A stretch of 64,000 nt of DNA from Firmicutes bacterium HGW-Firmicutes-9 (GCA_002841395.1 PGZM01000009.1:1-64000), one strand, 5' to 3'. Shown: positions 35,118 to 45,045, counted from the stretch's first letter. Made by a program: numbers and translations. Notes: generated by a model not told the origin, from the letters alone.

Positions 35118-36530
35118 TTATTCATTCGTAATCGGCAGCCCGTAGAAGGCCAGAATCGGGAAGCGCATGCAGTCCCAAGGCACCACCTGCCCGGGGTTAC
35201 TGCGCCAGCTGCCGTGCAGCACCGCGACTGGTTCCAACGCGCGGTCAAAGCGAAGCATTAGAGTGTCTGTCTTTGTCTCGTAAGAGACCGGTTTGGCGAA
35301 GCCCTGTACATCCTCCGCTTCAAACGGGAGCAGAGACGCGGGCGGGTCAAAAGGATTAAGCCAGTTCTTGATCTCGTCGAAGTGCAGTTCGAGCGTGTCC
35401 GGTGCAATTTGTACGGCCTTTGTGACCTCCGGCGCTTTCCAGTCGCGCTGTTTGCCGTAGAGATTCGCAAGCGCGCATTTCGCCGCGCGTTCGCCGAGGG
35501 TAAGGTTTCCGCCCGCGCCGTTGTGGATGAAATCGAACATCGCAACATCCTGTGTGGCGAGTGTGTAGACGTTTTTGAGTTGGTACATCGCGTCCCGCTG
35601 CGCCTGCCGCACAATGCCCCACTGGCGGTCCAGCGCGAGGTCGCATTCGCAGAACTGGCGGTTGAGTTGGAAGGTGATCACCGGCAGCTCCGGCTGGTTC
35701 AGCGATGCGCGAACGGAATCTAGGAAGGCGGAGAATCGAGCGAGATAAGTCTCTGCGCTGTTCTCAAAGCCCTCCGCTTCGCCCTGATACCAGAGCATCG
35801 CTTTGGGATGCAGATCGTAATCGGATAGCATTTCCAGCATATTCTTCGTCAGCGCGCCGTTTTCCGCGGGGTTCCACCAGCGAAGCGGCGAGCCACCGTA
35901 TGCGCACATGACGAGTCCGATGGGATAGCCCAGCGTTCGCTTGAGAATCTTCGCAAAGTGCAGCCAGGGTGTGTGCCCGGGGTTATGATTTTCAAAGTGA
36001 CCGAGATGGACGGAGCTTGTGGTCTCGCCCAGCGGATGCGCGGCGAGGTCCCATTTGCCGCTGTCGCGCAACAGGCTCACGCCGATCTCCGGCGCGTCTT
36101 CGATCGGGTCTTTCGCTCTCCCCGCGGCGTTACTCTGCCCTGCGATGACGAACACGTCGCCTACGCCGACATGGTGCACCATATCTCCGCGCGTGGTGGA
36201 GAGCCCGTCCCAACCCTCGTACTCCATATACGTTTCAATGCGATAAGGGCCGCCGGCGGGAACTGCGTCAAACACGATTTCCCAGCGCGCGTTGTCAAAC
36301 ACCTGACAGCGCGTCCAGGGCACGATGTTTTCGCCGCTGGATTCGAGTGCCACGCGGGCTTTGACCGTGATATCGCCGGATTCAACCGGCGTAAACTGCA
36401 GCGGCAGCTCCTGACTCAGATGCACGCGACGGCAGTTGCCGAAGACGCGGATGCTGGCAGTGCCCTGTTCGTTTTGCTGAAAGATCTGCCAAGGGGAGAC
36501 CCCACCGGTAATGGTTACACCGAAATCCAT
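35118..36530 (-). CDS. Sialate O-acetylesterase-like protein
   Basis: A 470-residue member of the sialate 9-O-acetylesterase (SASA) group of SGNH hydrolases. The nucleophile motif is VFVIAGQSNAAGRA, a GGSPLRWW block follows, and the Glu of WYQGEAE is present. The late HNGAGGNLTLGERA may carry the catalytic His. No signal peptide is visible, so it is probably cytoplasmic. It would remove O-acetyl groups from an imported sugar. An extended -10 promoter about 60 bases upstream may give this enzyme trio its own start. Members of this family also de-acetylate xylan or other glycans. Confidence 0.8.
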   Translation of the reverse strand: MDFGVTITGGVSPWQIFQQNEQGTASIRVFGNCRRVHLSQELPLQFTPVESGDITVKARVALESSGENIVPWTRCQVFDNARWEIVFDAVPAGGPYRIETYMEYEGWDGLSTTRGDMVHHVGVGDVFVIAGQSNAAGRAKDPIEDAPEIGVSLLRDSGKWDLAAHPLGETTSSVHLGHFENHNPGHTPWLHFAKILKRTLGYPIGLVMCAYGGSPLRWWNPAENGALTKNMLEMLSDYDLHPKAMLWYQGEAEGFENSAETYLARFSAFLDSVRASLNQPELPVITFQLNRQFCECDLALDRQWGIVRQAQRDAMYQLKNVYTLATQDVAMFDFIHNGAGGNLTLGERAAKCALANLYGKQRDWKAPEVTKAVQIAPDTLELHFDEIKNWLNPFDPPASLLPFEAEDVQGFAKPVSYETKTDTLMLRFDRALEPVAVLHGSWRSNPGQVVPWDCMRFPILAFYGLPITNE

Positions 36531-36591
36531 ACGTTTGCCATCTCCAATTCGCCAGAGGCGATCAAGTTTTTGCTGGTCGCGATACAGCCTG

Positions 36592-36600
36592 ATTATAACA
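36592..36600 (-). promoter_or_regulatory. Possible extended -10 promoter for the hydrolase genes
   Basis: Minus strand TGT directly before TATAAT (36597-36592) fits the TGnTATAAT extended -10 type; no good -35 is seen. It lies about 60 bases before the acetylesterase start. Confidence 0.45.
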
Positions 36601-36670
36601 CCGTTTTCCTGTTTTGCCTCTGCTTCGTCATGCCGAAAGAGAGACCGTATAAGGCTTATCGTATTGAGGG

Positions 36671-36705
36671 AAGAGCCTCCGCCCCGGTTGGGAGCGGAGG
36701 CTCTT
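36671..36705. terminator. Strong hairpin between ABC transporter and hydrolase genes
   Basis: A 12-bp perfect stem (36671-36682 with 36694-36705) has a T run on the plus strand but only TCTTCCCTC on the minus strand. On the minus strand it probably causes partial termination after the binding-protein gene. Confidence 0.6.
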
Positions 36706-36751
36706 TTTGTGTGAGTGTGAGTTGTGAGTTAGGTCGTTTAGTCGCTAGAGG

Positions 36752-38488
36752 TTACTGCGCCGCGCGGGCGGTTGCAATTGCGTCGTTGACCATCGTCTCG
36801 AGGTCGGCTGCTCCCGCTGCTTCATAGGCAGCGACGTATTCCGGCCATGCGGTCTCGATATCGAGCTGACCGCCGAGCATCTGGGTCAGATACTGGTTGG
36901 TGATGTCCTGCAGCTTCGTGCGGATATCGGCAGCCTCGGAGGGTAGCACGATGAGACCGTAATAAGCGGGCAGCTGCATGACTGCTTTGTCGGTGTAGCC
37001 GGCGAGCACGCTCTTGGCGTAGTCGACCAGCGCTTTGTCTTCATCGGTCGCCCAGCTGTTGCTGTTGTCGATGGGCTTGGAGACGGCGGTCCACCAGTCG
37101 TTGTTGGTGAAGTCGACTTCATATTCCGTGCCGCTGAAGAGGTAGCTGAACCACACGTACTTGCAGCGTCCGTCGCCGTAGCCGTAGGGAGCGGTTGCAG
37201 CATTCCAGAAATCCACGCCCTGCGCATCGTTGTAGACATAGTTGACAGTGTTGTGCATCAGGTCCTGACCGGCTGCGCTTGCGAGGTATTCCACGAGGTC
37301 GAGCACGCGCTCAGGATACGTGCAGGATGTCGGGATGAAGTAGTGCGCGCCGACCCAGGTGCCGGTGGTGTAGGTTTTGCCGTAGTTGCCATCCTGCGTG
37401 AGGGCGACGCCAAGGGTGAGGTCGCTCATCTGCGCATCGGGATTGGCTGCGATCCAGCACTCTTTGTAGAAGTCGCGGAACTGGCCCGGATAACCAAAGC
37501 CGAAGTTCATCGCGCCGATCTTGCCGAGGCCGAAGTCTGCGTACGCATCGTCAAAATCGCTCTTGACGCCGATGCCGTTGTCGATGCCACCGGTCGCGTA
37601 GAGTTCTGCGAGCTGCTTGACGACTGCCTTGGAGGCTTCGCTCGTGGTCGCGAGGGTCCACTTCTCGCTGTCGGTGCCAAGATCGCCGGAGAGCACGAAG
37701 CCGTTCCAAACGTCATTGGTCGGAGCAAGGATGGAGGTGCCCTGCGGGGCTGCGAGGGTCTTGTCGATTTCGTTCCAGTTGGTCAGCTTGTCGTTGCGGG
37801 GCCACCAGCCGACATAGCCGCCCTGGCCTGCAGCGGAAGCGTAGGCAAGGAATTCGTCGACCGTCTGGGGAACCGCGCCGCCGTTGACGGCATCAAGGAT
37901 CGACTGGTTGTAAACGGAGATACCGGCAAAGATGGGATCCGCAAACGCCGCGATGGAGTAGATGGCGTAGGCTTTGTTTTCATCACCGGTGTAGAGCTTG
38001 TTGTACATCTTGTACTCGGCGGTGTTCATGATTTTATACAGCGTCGGGTAACGGTCGGGAGACGCGTTGACGATGTCGGAGAGGTTGTACACGAGGTCTT
38101 CGCTGACCCACTTGCTGATCTTGTCGGTCTCGCCCCAGGTGGGGAAGAGATCCGGCGCGCCGCCCGTATAGAGCTCGGTCTGCATACGGTCGTCAAACCC
38201 GTCCGTGCCGGTGTCATACTCGAGCGTCACATTGACGGCGCTCTCGATGGCCTGTTTGATCGGGTCTGCAGCCATACCGTCCACGTCGTCGATGCTGTTG
38301 CCGAATTGGGCAAAGCGGACATTTACGTTTTCGCGGTCTGCGTTGGTTTCCACAACGGGTTCGGTTGCGGCCGTGGCGTCGGTTGCGCTTGCATCCGGCT
38401 GGGTGGTGTCTGCAGCGGGGGTAGCTTTGCAGGCCAGCGCGGTGAAGGCCAGAACTGCCACCAGAAGCAGTGCCAAGAACTTCTTCAT
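36752..38488 (-). CDS. Extracellular sugar-binding lipoprotein (LplA-type)
   Basis: The substrate-binding lipoprotein of a carbohydrate ABC importer, 578 residues. The signal ends LAFTALACKA with the lipobox Cys at about 20, followed by a flexible Ala/Thr/Asp-rich linker. The long size and late aromatic motifs fit the LplA/family 1 binding proteins that take oligosaccharides. Expressed with the two permease genes upstream on the same strand. No ATPase gene is present here, so a shared MsmK-type ATPase elsewhere is expected. Confidence 0.9.
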   Translation of the reverse strand: MKKFLALLLVAVLAFTALACKATPAADTTQPDASATDATAATEPVVETNADRENVNVRFAQFGNSIDDVDGMAADPIKQAIESAVNVTLEYDTGTDGFDDRMQTELYTGGAPDLFPTWGETDKISKWVSEDLVYNLSDIVNASPDRYPTLYKIMNTAEYKMYNKLYTGDENKAYAIYSIAAFADPIFAGISVYNQSILDAVNGGAVPQTVDEFLAYASAAGQGGYVGWWPRNDKLTNWNEIDKTLAAPQGTSILAPTNDVWNGFVLSGDLGTDSEKWTLATTSEASKAVVKQLAELYATGGIDNGIGVKSDFDDAYADFGLGKIGAMNFGFGYPGQFRDFYKECWIAANPDAQMSDLTLGVALTQDGNYGKTYTTGTWVGAHYFIPTSCTYPERVLDLVEYLASAAGQDLMHNTVNYVYNDAQGVDFWNAATAPYGYGDGRCKYVWFSYLFSGTEYEVDFTNNDWWTAVSKPIDNSNSWATDEDKALVDYAKSVLAGYTDKAVMQLPAYYGLIVLPSEAADIRTKLQDITNQYLTQMLGGQLDIETAWPEYVAAYEAAGAADLETMVNDAIATARAAQ

Positions 38489-38615
38489 TTCTGATTCCTC
38501 CTGTTATTATCATTATTACCGCACACAAGCGGCAAAAATGTCAATTCATCGGCTCGTTTCCGATATTTTGGGAACACGAAGCCAGGCGGTGGTGTTTGCC
38601 ACCAAATTTTCTGCG

Positions 38616-39545
38616 TTATTCTTTGATCGCGCCTAGGGTGATTCCGCTGGTAAAGTACGGTTGCAGGAACGGGTAGACGATCATGATCGGCAGCATCGCG
38701 CAGATGATGGTCGCCATTCTAAGCGCCATCGGCGGGGGTAATGTCAGACCGATGGAGACCGCGCCGTTGCGCACCTGATTCATCATCGACTGATCAACCA
38801 GCATGCGCCGTAAGATCCAAACAAACGGCTGGAGGTTGGTCTTGTTGGAGATGAACATCATGTAGCTGTAGTAGTCGTTCCAGTTGATGACGGCGATGAA
38901 CAGCGCAACCGCAGCAAGCATGGAGCGCGAGATCGGGATGATGACGCGGAAGAATACCCCGACTTCGGTACAGCCATCGATCAGCGCCGCCTCCTCCAAC
39001 TCTTTGGGAACCGAGTAGGAGAAGTAGTTGCGCATGATGACAAAGTAGACGATGTTGAGCCCGCTCGGCAGCACCATGACCCAGAAGGTGCGGAGGATGC
39101 CGAGGTCTTTGTAGAGCATGTATTGCGGGATGAGTCCGCCCGTGAAGAAGAGCACAAACACGACGAGCGCATTGATGAGCTTCATGCCCTTCACGTGGCT
39201 CTTGCTGCAGGCGTATGCCATCGTGGAGGTGATCAGCATGCTCAGCGTGGTGGCGAGGAAGGTCTTTGCGACCGAGATCCACATGCTGTTGGTAAACGCT
39301 TTTGTGGAAAAGATCGCTTTGTAGTATTGCAGGTCGATTCCGCCGAGCGGCAGCAGCATGAGCCCGCCCTTGACGTATTCTTCATACGGCGTGACGGAGC
39401 TGATGAGCACATACCACATCGGATAGACGCACAGCACCGCAAAGAGTACACAGAAGGCGTAAACGAAGACGTCGTAGAAGTTGAATCCGACCTTGCCGAG
39501 CATGGTCGAGCGGTAACCCGCGTGTCTCTGAAAATAACGACTCAT
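38616..39545 (-). CDS. Carbohydrate ABC transporter permease (LplC-type)
   Basis: A 309-residue inner-membrane permease with six predicted helices. The EAA loop reads ELEEAALIDGCTEVGVFFRV, and the C-terminus ends with the typical PYFTSGITLGAIKE. Partner of the permease encoded immediately upstream (15 bases apart). The gap of about 127 bases to the binding-protein gene is normal for lpl-like operons. Confidence 0.93.
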   Translation of the reverse strand: MSRYFQRHAGYRSTMLGKVGFNFYDVFVYAFCVLFAVLCVYPMWYVLISSVTPYEEYVKGGLMLLPLGGIDLQYYKAIFSTKAFTNSMWISVAKTFLATTLSMLITSTMAYACSKSHVKGMKLINALVVFVLFFTGGLIPQYMLYKDLGILRTFWVMVLPSGLNIVYFVIMRNYFSYSVPKELEEAALIDGCTEVGVFFRVIIPISRSMLAAVALFIAVINWNDYYSYMMFISNKTNLQPFVWILRRMLVDQSMMNQVRNGAVSIGLTLPPPMALRMATIICAMLPIMIVYPFLQPYFTSGITLGAIKE

Positions 39546-39560
39546 AGTGCGCCTCCTTTC

Positions 39561-40568
39561 TTACAGAATGCCCTGCACGTCGAGTTTGCTGACAAACTTG
39601 TTTGCCACGAGCACCACGATGAGCCCCATTGCGTTGAGCAGGAAGTTGGTTGCAGTGGAGAGTTCAAAGTTTGTTCCGCTTCCGCCAAGGCTGATGCGGT
39701 AAATATAGGTTGAGAGCACGTCGCCCGTCGAGAGCACATAGTTATTATAGAGGTTGTAAACCTGATCAAAGTTGCTTACGAACAAGCCGGCCAGCTGCAA
39801 AATCAGCATGATCGCGATGGAAGGCATGATGCGCGGGATCGTGATATGCAGCAGCATGTCCTTGCGGTTCGCGCCGTCGATTGCCGCGCTTTCATAGAGT
39901 GTCGGGCTGATGCCCGCGAGCGCCGCGAGATAGACGATGGTGGAGTAGCCGGATGTTTTGATGATGTTGGAGATCACGAGGATTCCGCGGAACAGCTCCG
40001 GCCGCTTGAGAAAGTCGATCGGCGCGCCACCGAGCTTGACGATCACCTGATTGACCACGCCGCCGAGATCTGCCGACGAGGGATACTCCAGAAACACCTG
40101 TACGAGACCCGCGAAGATGACCCACGAAAGGAAATAAGGAAGGTAGACCGCGGTCTGTACGACGCTCTTGACTTTCTTGAGCCGGATTTCGTTGATCATC
40201 AGTGCGAGGAACACGGAGAACGTGAATCCGAATGCAAGGTTGTAGACGTTGATGATCAGCGTATTCTTAAACGCGCGGATGAAGTTCGGATCCGCCAGCA
40301 TCTCCTTGAAGTGTCCGAGTCCGATCCACGGGCTGCCGAGCACGCCGAGCCGCGGGGAGTAGTCTTTGAACGCGAGGGTGATGCCGTACATCGGTGCGTA
40401 TTCAAATACGAGTAAAAAGCAAAGCCCCGGCAATACCAGCATATAAAGAAACCAATACTTCTTCATATAACGGTATAAGCGGGAGAAAAAGGAACTGTTT
40501 AACGCCGGGTTTGTTGTGCTGGCCCTGCGCTTGCCATTCGCATGTGCGGGCGAGCTGGTTCGGTCCAT
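39561..40568 (-). CDS. Sugar ABC transporter permease (LplB-type)
   Basis: A 335-residue permease. After a basic cytoplasmic tail come about six helices, and the EAA loop reads ESAAIDGANRKDMLLHITIP. MKKYWFLYMLVLPGLCF at the first helix is typical of LplB/YteP. First gene of the transporter operon; CAGGGGGTCTC precedes the ATG. The TATTAGT direct-repeat operator lies 23 bases upstream of the start. Confidence 0.93.
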   Translation of the reverse strand: MDRTSSPAHANGKRRASTTNPALNSSFFSRLYRYMKKYWFLYMLVLPGLCFLLVFEYAPMYGITLAFKDYSPRLGVLGSPWIGLGHFKEMLADPNFIRAFKNTLIINVYNLAFGFTFSVFLALMINEIRLKKVKSVVQTAVYLPYFLSWVIFAGLVQVFLEYPSSADLGGVVNQVIVKLGGAPIDFLKRPELFRGILVISNIIKTSGYSTIVYLAALAGISPTLYESAAIDGANRKDMLLHITIPRIMPSIAIMLILQLAGLFVSNFDQVYNLYNNYVLSTGDVLSTYIYRISLGGSGTNFELSTATNFLLNAMGLIVVLVANKFVSKLDVQGIL

Positions 40569-40590
40569 TCAGAGACCCCCTGTTTGAATA

Positions 40591-40607
40591 TATTAGTTAA
40601 TATTAGT
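40591..40607. promoter_or_regulatory. Candidate LacI-family operator, transporter side
   Basis: TATTAGT (40591-40597), TAA, TATTAGT (40601-40607): a direct repeat of period 10. A minus-strand TAGAAT (40619-40614) lies 6 bases away, so the site would cover the transcription start. Confidence 0.6.
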
Positions 40608-40720
40608 AATTGGATTCTATTTGGATCATGCGCCGTGTGCGATGATTTTGCGCCTAAGATTCGGCTTAACTTGGTAATCTGCGTGTTCAAAAGGCGATTT
40701 TCTGCCCTGTTTCTAAACGA

Positions 40721-40749
40721 ATGATACTAAATAAAATCAACAAAGTCAA
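40721..40749 (-). promoter_or_regulatory. Predicted promoter of the ABC transporter operon
   Basis: Minus strand TTGACT (40749-40744), 17-bp spacer, TATCAT (40726-40721). A long leader (about 145 bases) would include the operator at 40591-40607. Confidence 0.65.
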
Positions 40750-40805
40750 TATTACTTCGAAAATAGTAGTTAACTAATTCATAATTTGTGTTAGAATAAT
40801 AGCGG

Positions 40806-40830
40806 TATTAGTGACTAATAAATACTAATA
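40806..40830. promoter_or_regulatory. Candidate LacI-family operator, oxidoreductase side
   Basis: TATTAGT-G-ACTAATA (40806-40820) is a perfect odd palindrome, and ACTAATA recurs at 40824-40830, ten bases after the right arm. A plus-strand TAGAAT (40792-40797) lies just upstream, so binding would block initiation. Confidence 0.6.
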
Positions 40831-40905
40831 ATAAGTTATCATACTTGTTTCGGATTGCGTGAATTTCCATGCATATAGAGAAAGAAGACAGAGAGGACAC
40901 ACCCA

Positions 40906-42051
40906 ATGGCAAAGAAGATTGGCTTCATCGGATACGGGCTGCGCTCCCGCACGATGATGAAAGCGTTCGACGCAATCGAGGCGGACTTGGACGTTGTCGC
41001 CGTCTGCGACCCGCGTGCGGCGCAAATCCGCGAGGAGACAACAGGCGACGACAGATTTTCCAATACATTATATGTAAAGAGCGCGGAAGAGCTGCTCCGT
41101 CAGCCGGGTCTCGACGGCGTATTTATCGGCACGCGTTGCTCGCTCCACGCCGATCTTGCCGCGATGGTGCTAAAAAGCGGAATTCCTCTTTATCTGGAAA
41201 AACCCGTCTGTATCAATGAAGCGCAGTATGACCATCTGAAAGCCGCAGCAGAAGGAAAGACGGATCGCGTCGTTGTCTCGTTTCCGCTGCGCGTGTCGCC
41301 GCTAGTGCGCGAGATGAAGCGCATCGTGGATAGCGGACTGCTGGGCAAGCTCACCATGGTGCAGGCGGTCAACAACGTGCCTTATGGCAGCGTGTATTAT
41401 CACAGCTGGTATCGCGATCCCCGCGAGACCGGAGGCTTGTTTTTGCAAAAAGCCACGCACGATGTGGACTATATCGCCTATCTCACGGGCGAGACGCCGA
41501 AGACCGCGTTTGCGCAGACGACAAAGCTTCATTATAAAGGAGACAAACCGGCGGGGCTAAAATGTCAGGACTGTGCGGAGTATCAAACTTGCCGCGAGTC
41601 GAGCTATGTGGTCAAGCACGTATTAAAGGAAGAGGTCACAGGAGACGCCTGCTGCTTTGCGGTGGATACAGGCAATGAAGATGGAGCCAGCGCGATCTTT
41701 ACGCTGCCTAGCGGCGCGATCGTCTCCTACAATCAAAACTTTGTGGTGAAGAAAGGCGCAGCGCGACGCGGCTGCCGACTGATCGGCACCGATGCCAGCG
41801 TAGAGTTTGACTTCTACACGGGTGAGATTCGCGAGGATCGCTATGACATGCCGCAGACGGTGACGCATGTGTTCCAGAGCGGGGCGCATTCGCACTTTGG
41901 CGGAGATGAATCGCTCGCGCTTGAATTTCTCGCGCTTATGGACGGTAAGAAACCGAATTCCGACCTGCAAGCCGGACTGAGCAGCGCTGCGGTTTGTCTC
42001 GCCGCCAAACGCAGCAGCGAGAGCGGATTGCTCGAAACTGTGCGGCTGTAA
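40906..42051 (+). CDS. Gfo/Idh/MocA family oxidoreductase
   Basis: An NAD(P)-dependent sugar oxidoreductase of 381 residues. N-terminal Rossmann motif IGFIGYGLRSRT, then the catalytic-lysine region LEKPVCINE (the EKP motif). The second half is the usual beta-sheet domain with RDPRETGGLFLQKATHDVDY. It contains CQDCAEYQTC, a small Cys cluster (CxxCx5C) that is not universal in the family. Substrate unknown; first gene of the plus-strand operon, GAGAGG ribosome site. Confidence 0.9.
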   Translation: MAKKIGFIGYGLRSRTMMKAFDAIEADLDVVAVCDPRAAQIREETTGDDRFSNTLYVKSAEELLRQPGLDGVFIGTRCSLHADLAAMVLKSGIPLYLEKPVCINEAQYDHLKAAAEGKTDRVVVSFPLRVSPLVREMKRIVDSGLLGKLTMVQAVNNVPYGSVYYHSWYRDPRETGGLFLQKATHDVDYIAYLTGETPKTAFAQTTKLHYKGDKPAGLKCQDCAEYQTCRESSYVVKHVLKEEVTGDACCFAVDTGNEDGASAIFTLPSGAIVSYNQNFVVKKGAARRGCRLIGTDASVEFDFYTGEIREDRYDMPQTVTHVFQSGAHSHFGGDESLALEFLALMDGKKPNSDLQAGLSSAAVCLAAKRSSESGLLETVRL

Positions 42052-42103
42052 CGAACCGAGCAGCGCACGTAAACGAGGCAAAAAAGGCACGATCAAAGAT
42101 TGG

Positions 42104-43633
42104 ATGAGTGATTATTTCATGATGCAGGCACAGCGAACCATCTATCTGCCCGGAACAGAGGGCGCAATCCTCACGTTTGATGTGGGAACCAGTGCGCTCA
42201 AGACCGCGCTGTTCACGCCGGAGCTGGAGCTTGTCGCGCTTGCTTCCGTCTCCTATCAGGCGCGGACGCAGGATGGTGGCGTCGAGATGGAGCCCGGGGA
42301 TTACCTCGGTGCGATGAAGGAGTGCGTCGTGTCGCTCGGCATGCCGCGAAAGCTGCAGGCTATCGGCATCACCACGCAGGGCGAAACGCTGATCCCGGTC
42401 GGCAAAGCGGGAGAAGCGCTCCGGCGGGCGATCGTCTGGCTGGATGCGCGGGCAGAGCAGGAGGCAGCGCAGATTTCGCGTGAACTGGATGCCGACACGT
42501 TTTATCAAACCACGGGCCTGCCGGAGATCAACGGCGCGCTGCCGCTATCGAAAGCCTTATGGTTAAAGCAGCGAGAACCGGACGTGTTTGAGCGGACGCA
42601 TCAGTTGCTCCAGCTGGAAGATTATATCCGTCTGTTTTTAACGGGCGAGTCGACAACGCATGCAAGCCTCGCTTGCAGCACGGGATGGCTCGACATTCAC
42701 ACAGGCGATTATTGGCAAACGGCGTTAGATGCAGCGGGCATTCCGCGTAGTCTGCTGCCGGAAATTTTACCCTCCGGCGCAGCGGTAGGCAAGCTGACAG
42801 CGCAAGCCGCGCGCTATCTCGGCCTTCGCGCAGGAACGCCAGTTTTCACCGGCGCGATGGATCAAACAGCGGCAGTGCTCGCGCTCGCAACACAGGAAAA
42901 CATCGCGGTGGAGACGCTCGGCACCGCTCATGTGGTAGCTGCTGTGACGGATTCGCCCATCTTCGACCCGACAAAACGGGTGACGATCTATCGTCATGCG
43001 CTCGATGGAAAGTATGTCTGCCTGCCGATCGGCAACACCGGCGGCATGGCGTTGACGTGGTTCCTGCGCGAATTCGGCATGAGCGGCGAGAACTACGCAA
43101 GCCTTGATCGCCTCGCGGAGATGGCAGCGCCCGGCTGCAACGGCGTAACGTTTTTGCCGTATCTGTGCGGTTGCGTCAACCCGGAACCGATCCATAATGC
43201 GCGGGCGGGGTTCTTCGGCGCGGGATTGTCGAGCACGCGGGCGGAGTTTGCGCGCGCGCTGCTGGAGTCCGCGGGATATGAACTCAAGCTGTTTCTGGAA
43301 CTGCTGCGGGAGCAGGGATGCAGTGCAGAACGCGTCTGTGCCATCGGCGGCGGTGCAAAGAGCGCATTGTGGACGCAGATGCGCGCAGATATCTCCGGTC
43401 GTGAATTGATCGTGCCCGCCGTAACAGAGGCAGCCTCCGCCGGAGCAGCACTGCTCGCGGCATGGGGCGCAGGAGTCGTTCCGCGCGGAACGTATCCTGC
43501 GGCGCTGATCCGTGAACGCGCGGTGCTGCAGCCAAACACGGACACTGCCAAAGCGTATGCAAGAGGATATCGCAGGTTTTACGCGCTGTTTGAGGCGCTC
43601 AAAAGCGTTTATGAAAAGGAAGGGTGTTTCTAG
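42104..43633 (+). CDS. FGGY-family carbohydrate kinase (xylulokinase-like)
   Basis: A 509-residue sugar kinase. It has TFDVGTSALKTALF at the ATP phosphate site, the catalytic Asp in FTGAMDQTAAVL, and AIGGGAKSALWTQMRADI as the adenosine motif. Length and pattern are nearest to xylulokinase/fuculokinase. The likely role is to phosphorylate the ketose made by the isomerase-like protein encoded directly after. No clear ribosome site precedes ATG 42104, so a start at 42119 is possible. Confidence 0.87.
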   Translation: MSDYFMMQAQRTIYLPGTEGAILTFDVGTSALKTALFTPELELVALASVSYQARTQDGGVEMEPGDYLGAMKECVVSLGMPRKLQAIGITTQGETLIPVGKAGEALRRAIVWLDARAEQEAAQISRELDADTFYQTTGLPEINGALPLSKALWLKQREPDVFERTHQLLQLEDYIRLFLTGESTTHASLACSTGWLDIHTGDYWQTALDAAGIPRSLLPEILPSGAAVGKLTAQAARYLGLRAGTPVFTGAMDQTAAVLALATQENIAVETLGTAHVVAAVTDSPIFDPTKRVTIYRHALDGKYVCLPIGNTGGMALTWFLREFGMSGENYASLDRLAEMAAPGCNGVTFLPYLCGCVNPEPIHNARAGFFGAGLSSTRAEFARALLESAGYELKLFLELLREQGCSAERVCAIGGGAKSALWTQMRADISGRELIVPAVTEAASAGAALLAAWGAGVVPRGTYPAALIRERAVLQPNTDTAKAYARGYRRFYALFEALKSVYEKEGCF

Positions 43634-45045
43634 TGGATATGACGAATGATAAAAAGCGGCCGTTGCCGAAGATTGGTGTACTCGCGCTGATGCTGGAGGC
43701 GTACGAGCCGATCTTTCCTGGCATCACCGCGCAGCAGACGGCTTATGTGCGCGAAGTGCTTGCCTCGCTCAAAGACGCTGCCGTGTTTTCGTTTGATGCG
43801 CTCGCGCTCAATCGCGCTGATATCGAGCGCATGACCGCGGAATATAATCGCAAGGGCCTCGATGGGATATTGATTCTTTTGTGCAGCTATTCGCAGGGGC
43901 AATATCTCGTCCGCGCGATGCAGGACAACCGCCTGCCGCTTGCGCTCGCGTTGATCCAGCCGGACGAAACCGTCGGCGACGACTTTGAGGAACTGGAACT
44001 GACGGTCAACCAGGGCATTCACGGCTCGCAGGACAACGCAAACGCGCTCTTGCGCGCGGGCATCCCTTGCGCCTGTTTTGCAGGCAGCCGGTTCGACGGC
44101 ACGCTCAACGCATTTGTTGCGGACTTTGCCGCGGCGGCGCAGACCGTGCGCCACATGAAGAACATGCGCATCGGCATTATCGGCAAACTCGCTGGCATGG
44201 GCGATGTGGTAACGGACGACATGGCGGTCTATCGCAAGCTGGGCCCGGAGTTTATCTACGACTCTATCGGCACGGTGACCAAATATGTGGAGCAGGTTTC
44301 GCAAGATGAAATCGACGCGCGCGTTCAGCTCGAGCGGAAGCTGTTTGACGTCGATCCGAACATGCCCGGGGAGCGGCATGCTTACGCCGTGCGGCTTTAT
44401 CTTGGTTTAAAACGCTATGTCGAAGAGAACGGCTACGCAGGCTATACCGCGCACTTTGAAGAGTTCGGCGCGGACGGGCGGTATACCCAGCTGCCGCTGC
44501 TGGCGGCGAGCAATCTGCTCGCGGAAGGCTACGGCTATGCCGCGGAGGGCGACGCAAGCTGCGCCGCGATGGTCGCCGCCATGGACACGCTCTGCGGGAT
44601 GGCGAATTTTTCCGAGATGTACATGATGGATCTCAAACGAGATGCGATTCTGCTTTGCCATGCGGGTGAGGGCAACTGGAGAACCTGCCGCAAGGAGAAA
44701 AAGCCGTTTTTGATGGATCGCGTATTCAATGAGGGAGGGCTTAGCAACCCGCCGACGCCGATCTTTGCGCCGGCTGCGGGAAGGGCGAGCCTGATCAGCA
44801 TCGTGCATCTTGGCGGCGAGCGGTTCCGCCTTGTCGTATCGCACGGAACGCTGCCGGAGCAGCCGGTTCTTCGCAAAATCGACATGCCGTACATCTTCTT
44901 CCAGCCGGATTCCGGCGCGGCGACGCTCGCGCAGCGTTGGCTCACGGCAGGCGGCACGCATCATGAGACGGTGGTCTACGGCGAGCATCGCGTGCGCATC
45001 CGTCTCTTTGCGCAACTGCTTGGAATCGAGTATCTGGAGCTATAG
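43633..45045 (+). CDS. L-fucose/L-arabinose isomerase family protein
   Basis: A 470-residue protein resembling the L-fucose/L-arabinose isomerase superfamily: N-terminal KIGVLALMLEAYEPIFPG, a middle SRFDGTLNAF and RIGIIGKLAGMGDV, later GEGNWRTCRK and a C-terminal beta-barrel with SHGTLPEQ. It would convert an aldose to a ketose using Mn. GTG at 43633 overlaps the stop of the kinase gene (TAGTG) with AGGAAGG 8 bases before; ATG 43639 is the alternative. The natural sugar is unknown. Confidence 0.75.
   Translation: MDMTNDKKRPLPKIGVLALMLEAYEPIFPGITAQQTAYVREVLASLKDAAVFSFDALALNRADIERMTAEYNRKGLDGILILLCSYSQGQYLVRAMQDNRLPLALALIQPDETVGDDFEELELTVNQGIHGSQDNANALLRAGIPCACFAGSRFDGTLNAFVADFAAAAQTVRHMKNMRIGIIGKLAGMGDVVTDDMAVYRKLGPEFIYDSIGTVTKYVEQVSQDEIDARVQLERKLFDVDPNMPGERHAYAVRLYLGLKRYVEENGYAGYTAHFEEFGADGRYTQLPLLAASNLLAEGYGYAAEGDASCAAMVAAMDTLCGMANFSEMYMMDLKRDAILLCHAGEGNWRTCRKEKKPFLMDRVFNEGGLSNPPTPIFAPAAGRASLISIVHLGGERFRLVVSHGTLPEQPVLRKIDMPYIFFQPDSGAATLAQRWLTAGGTHHETVVYGEHRVRIRLFAQLLGIEYLEL

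Larger units (their letters stand above)
40569..40905. other. Divergent control region of the glycan region
   Basis: A very AT-rich 337-bp region between two divergent operons, holding two TATTAGT direct-repeat operator candidates, a TAGTTAACTA palindrome (40767-40776), and promoters in both directions. No gene seen. Confidence 0.75.

Noticed and set aside
37253-38494. 413-residue open frame on the plus strand
   Set aside because: Mirror of the binding-protein gene, no ribosome site, no motif.
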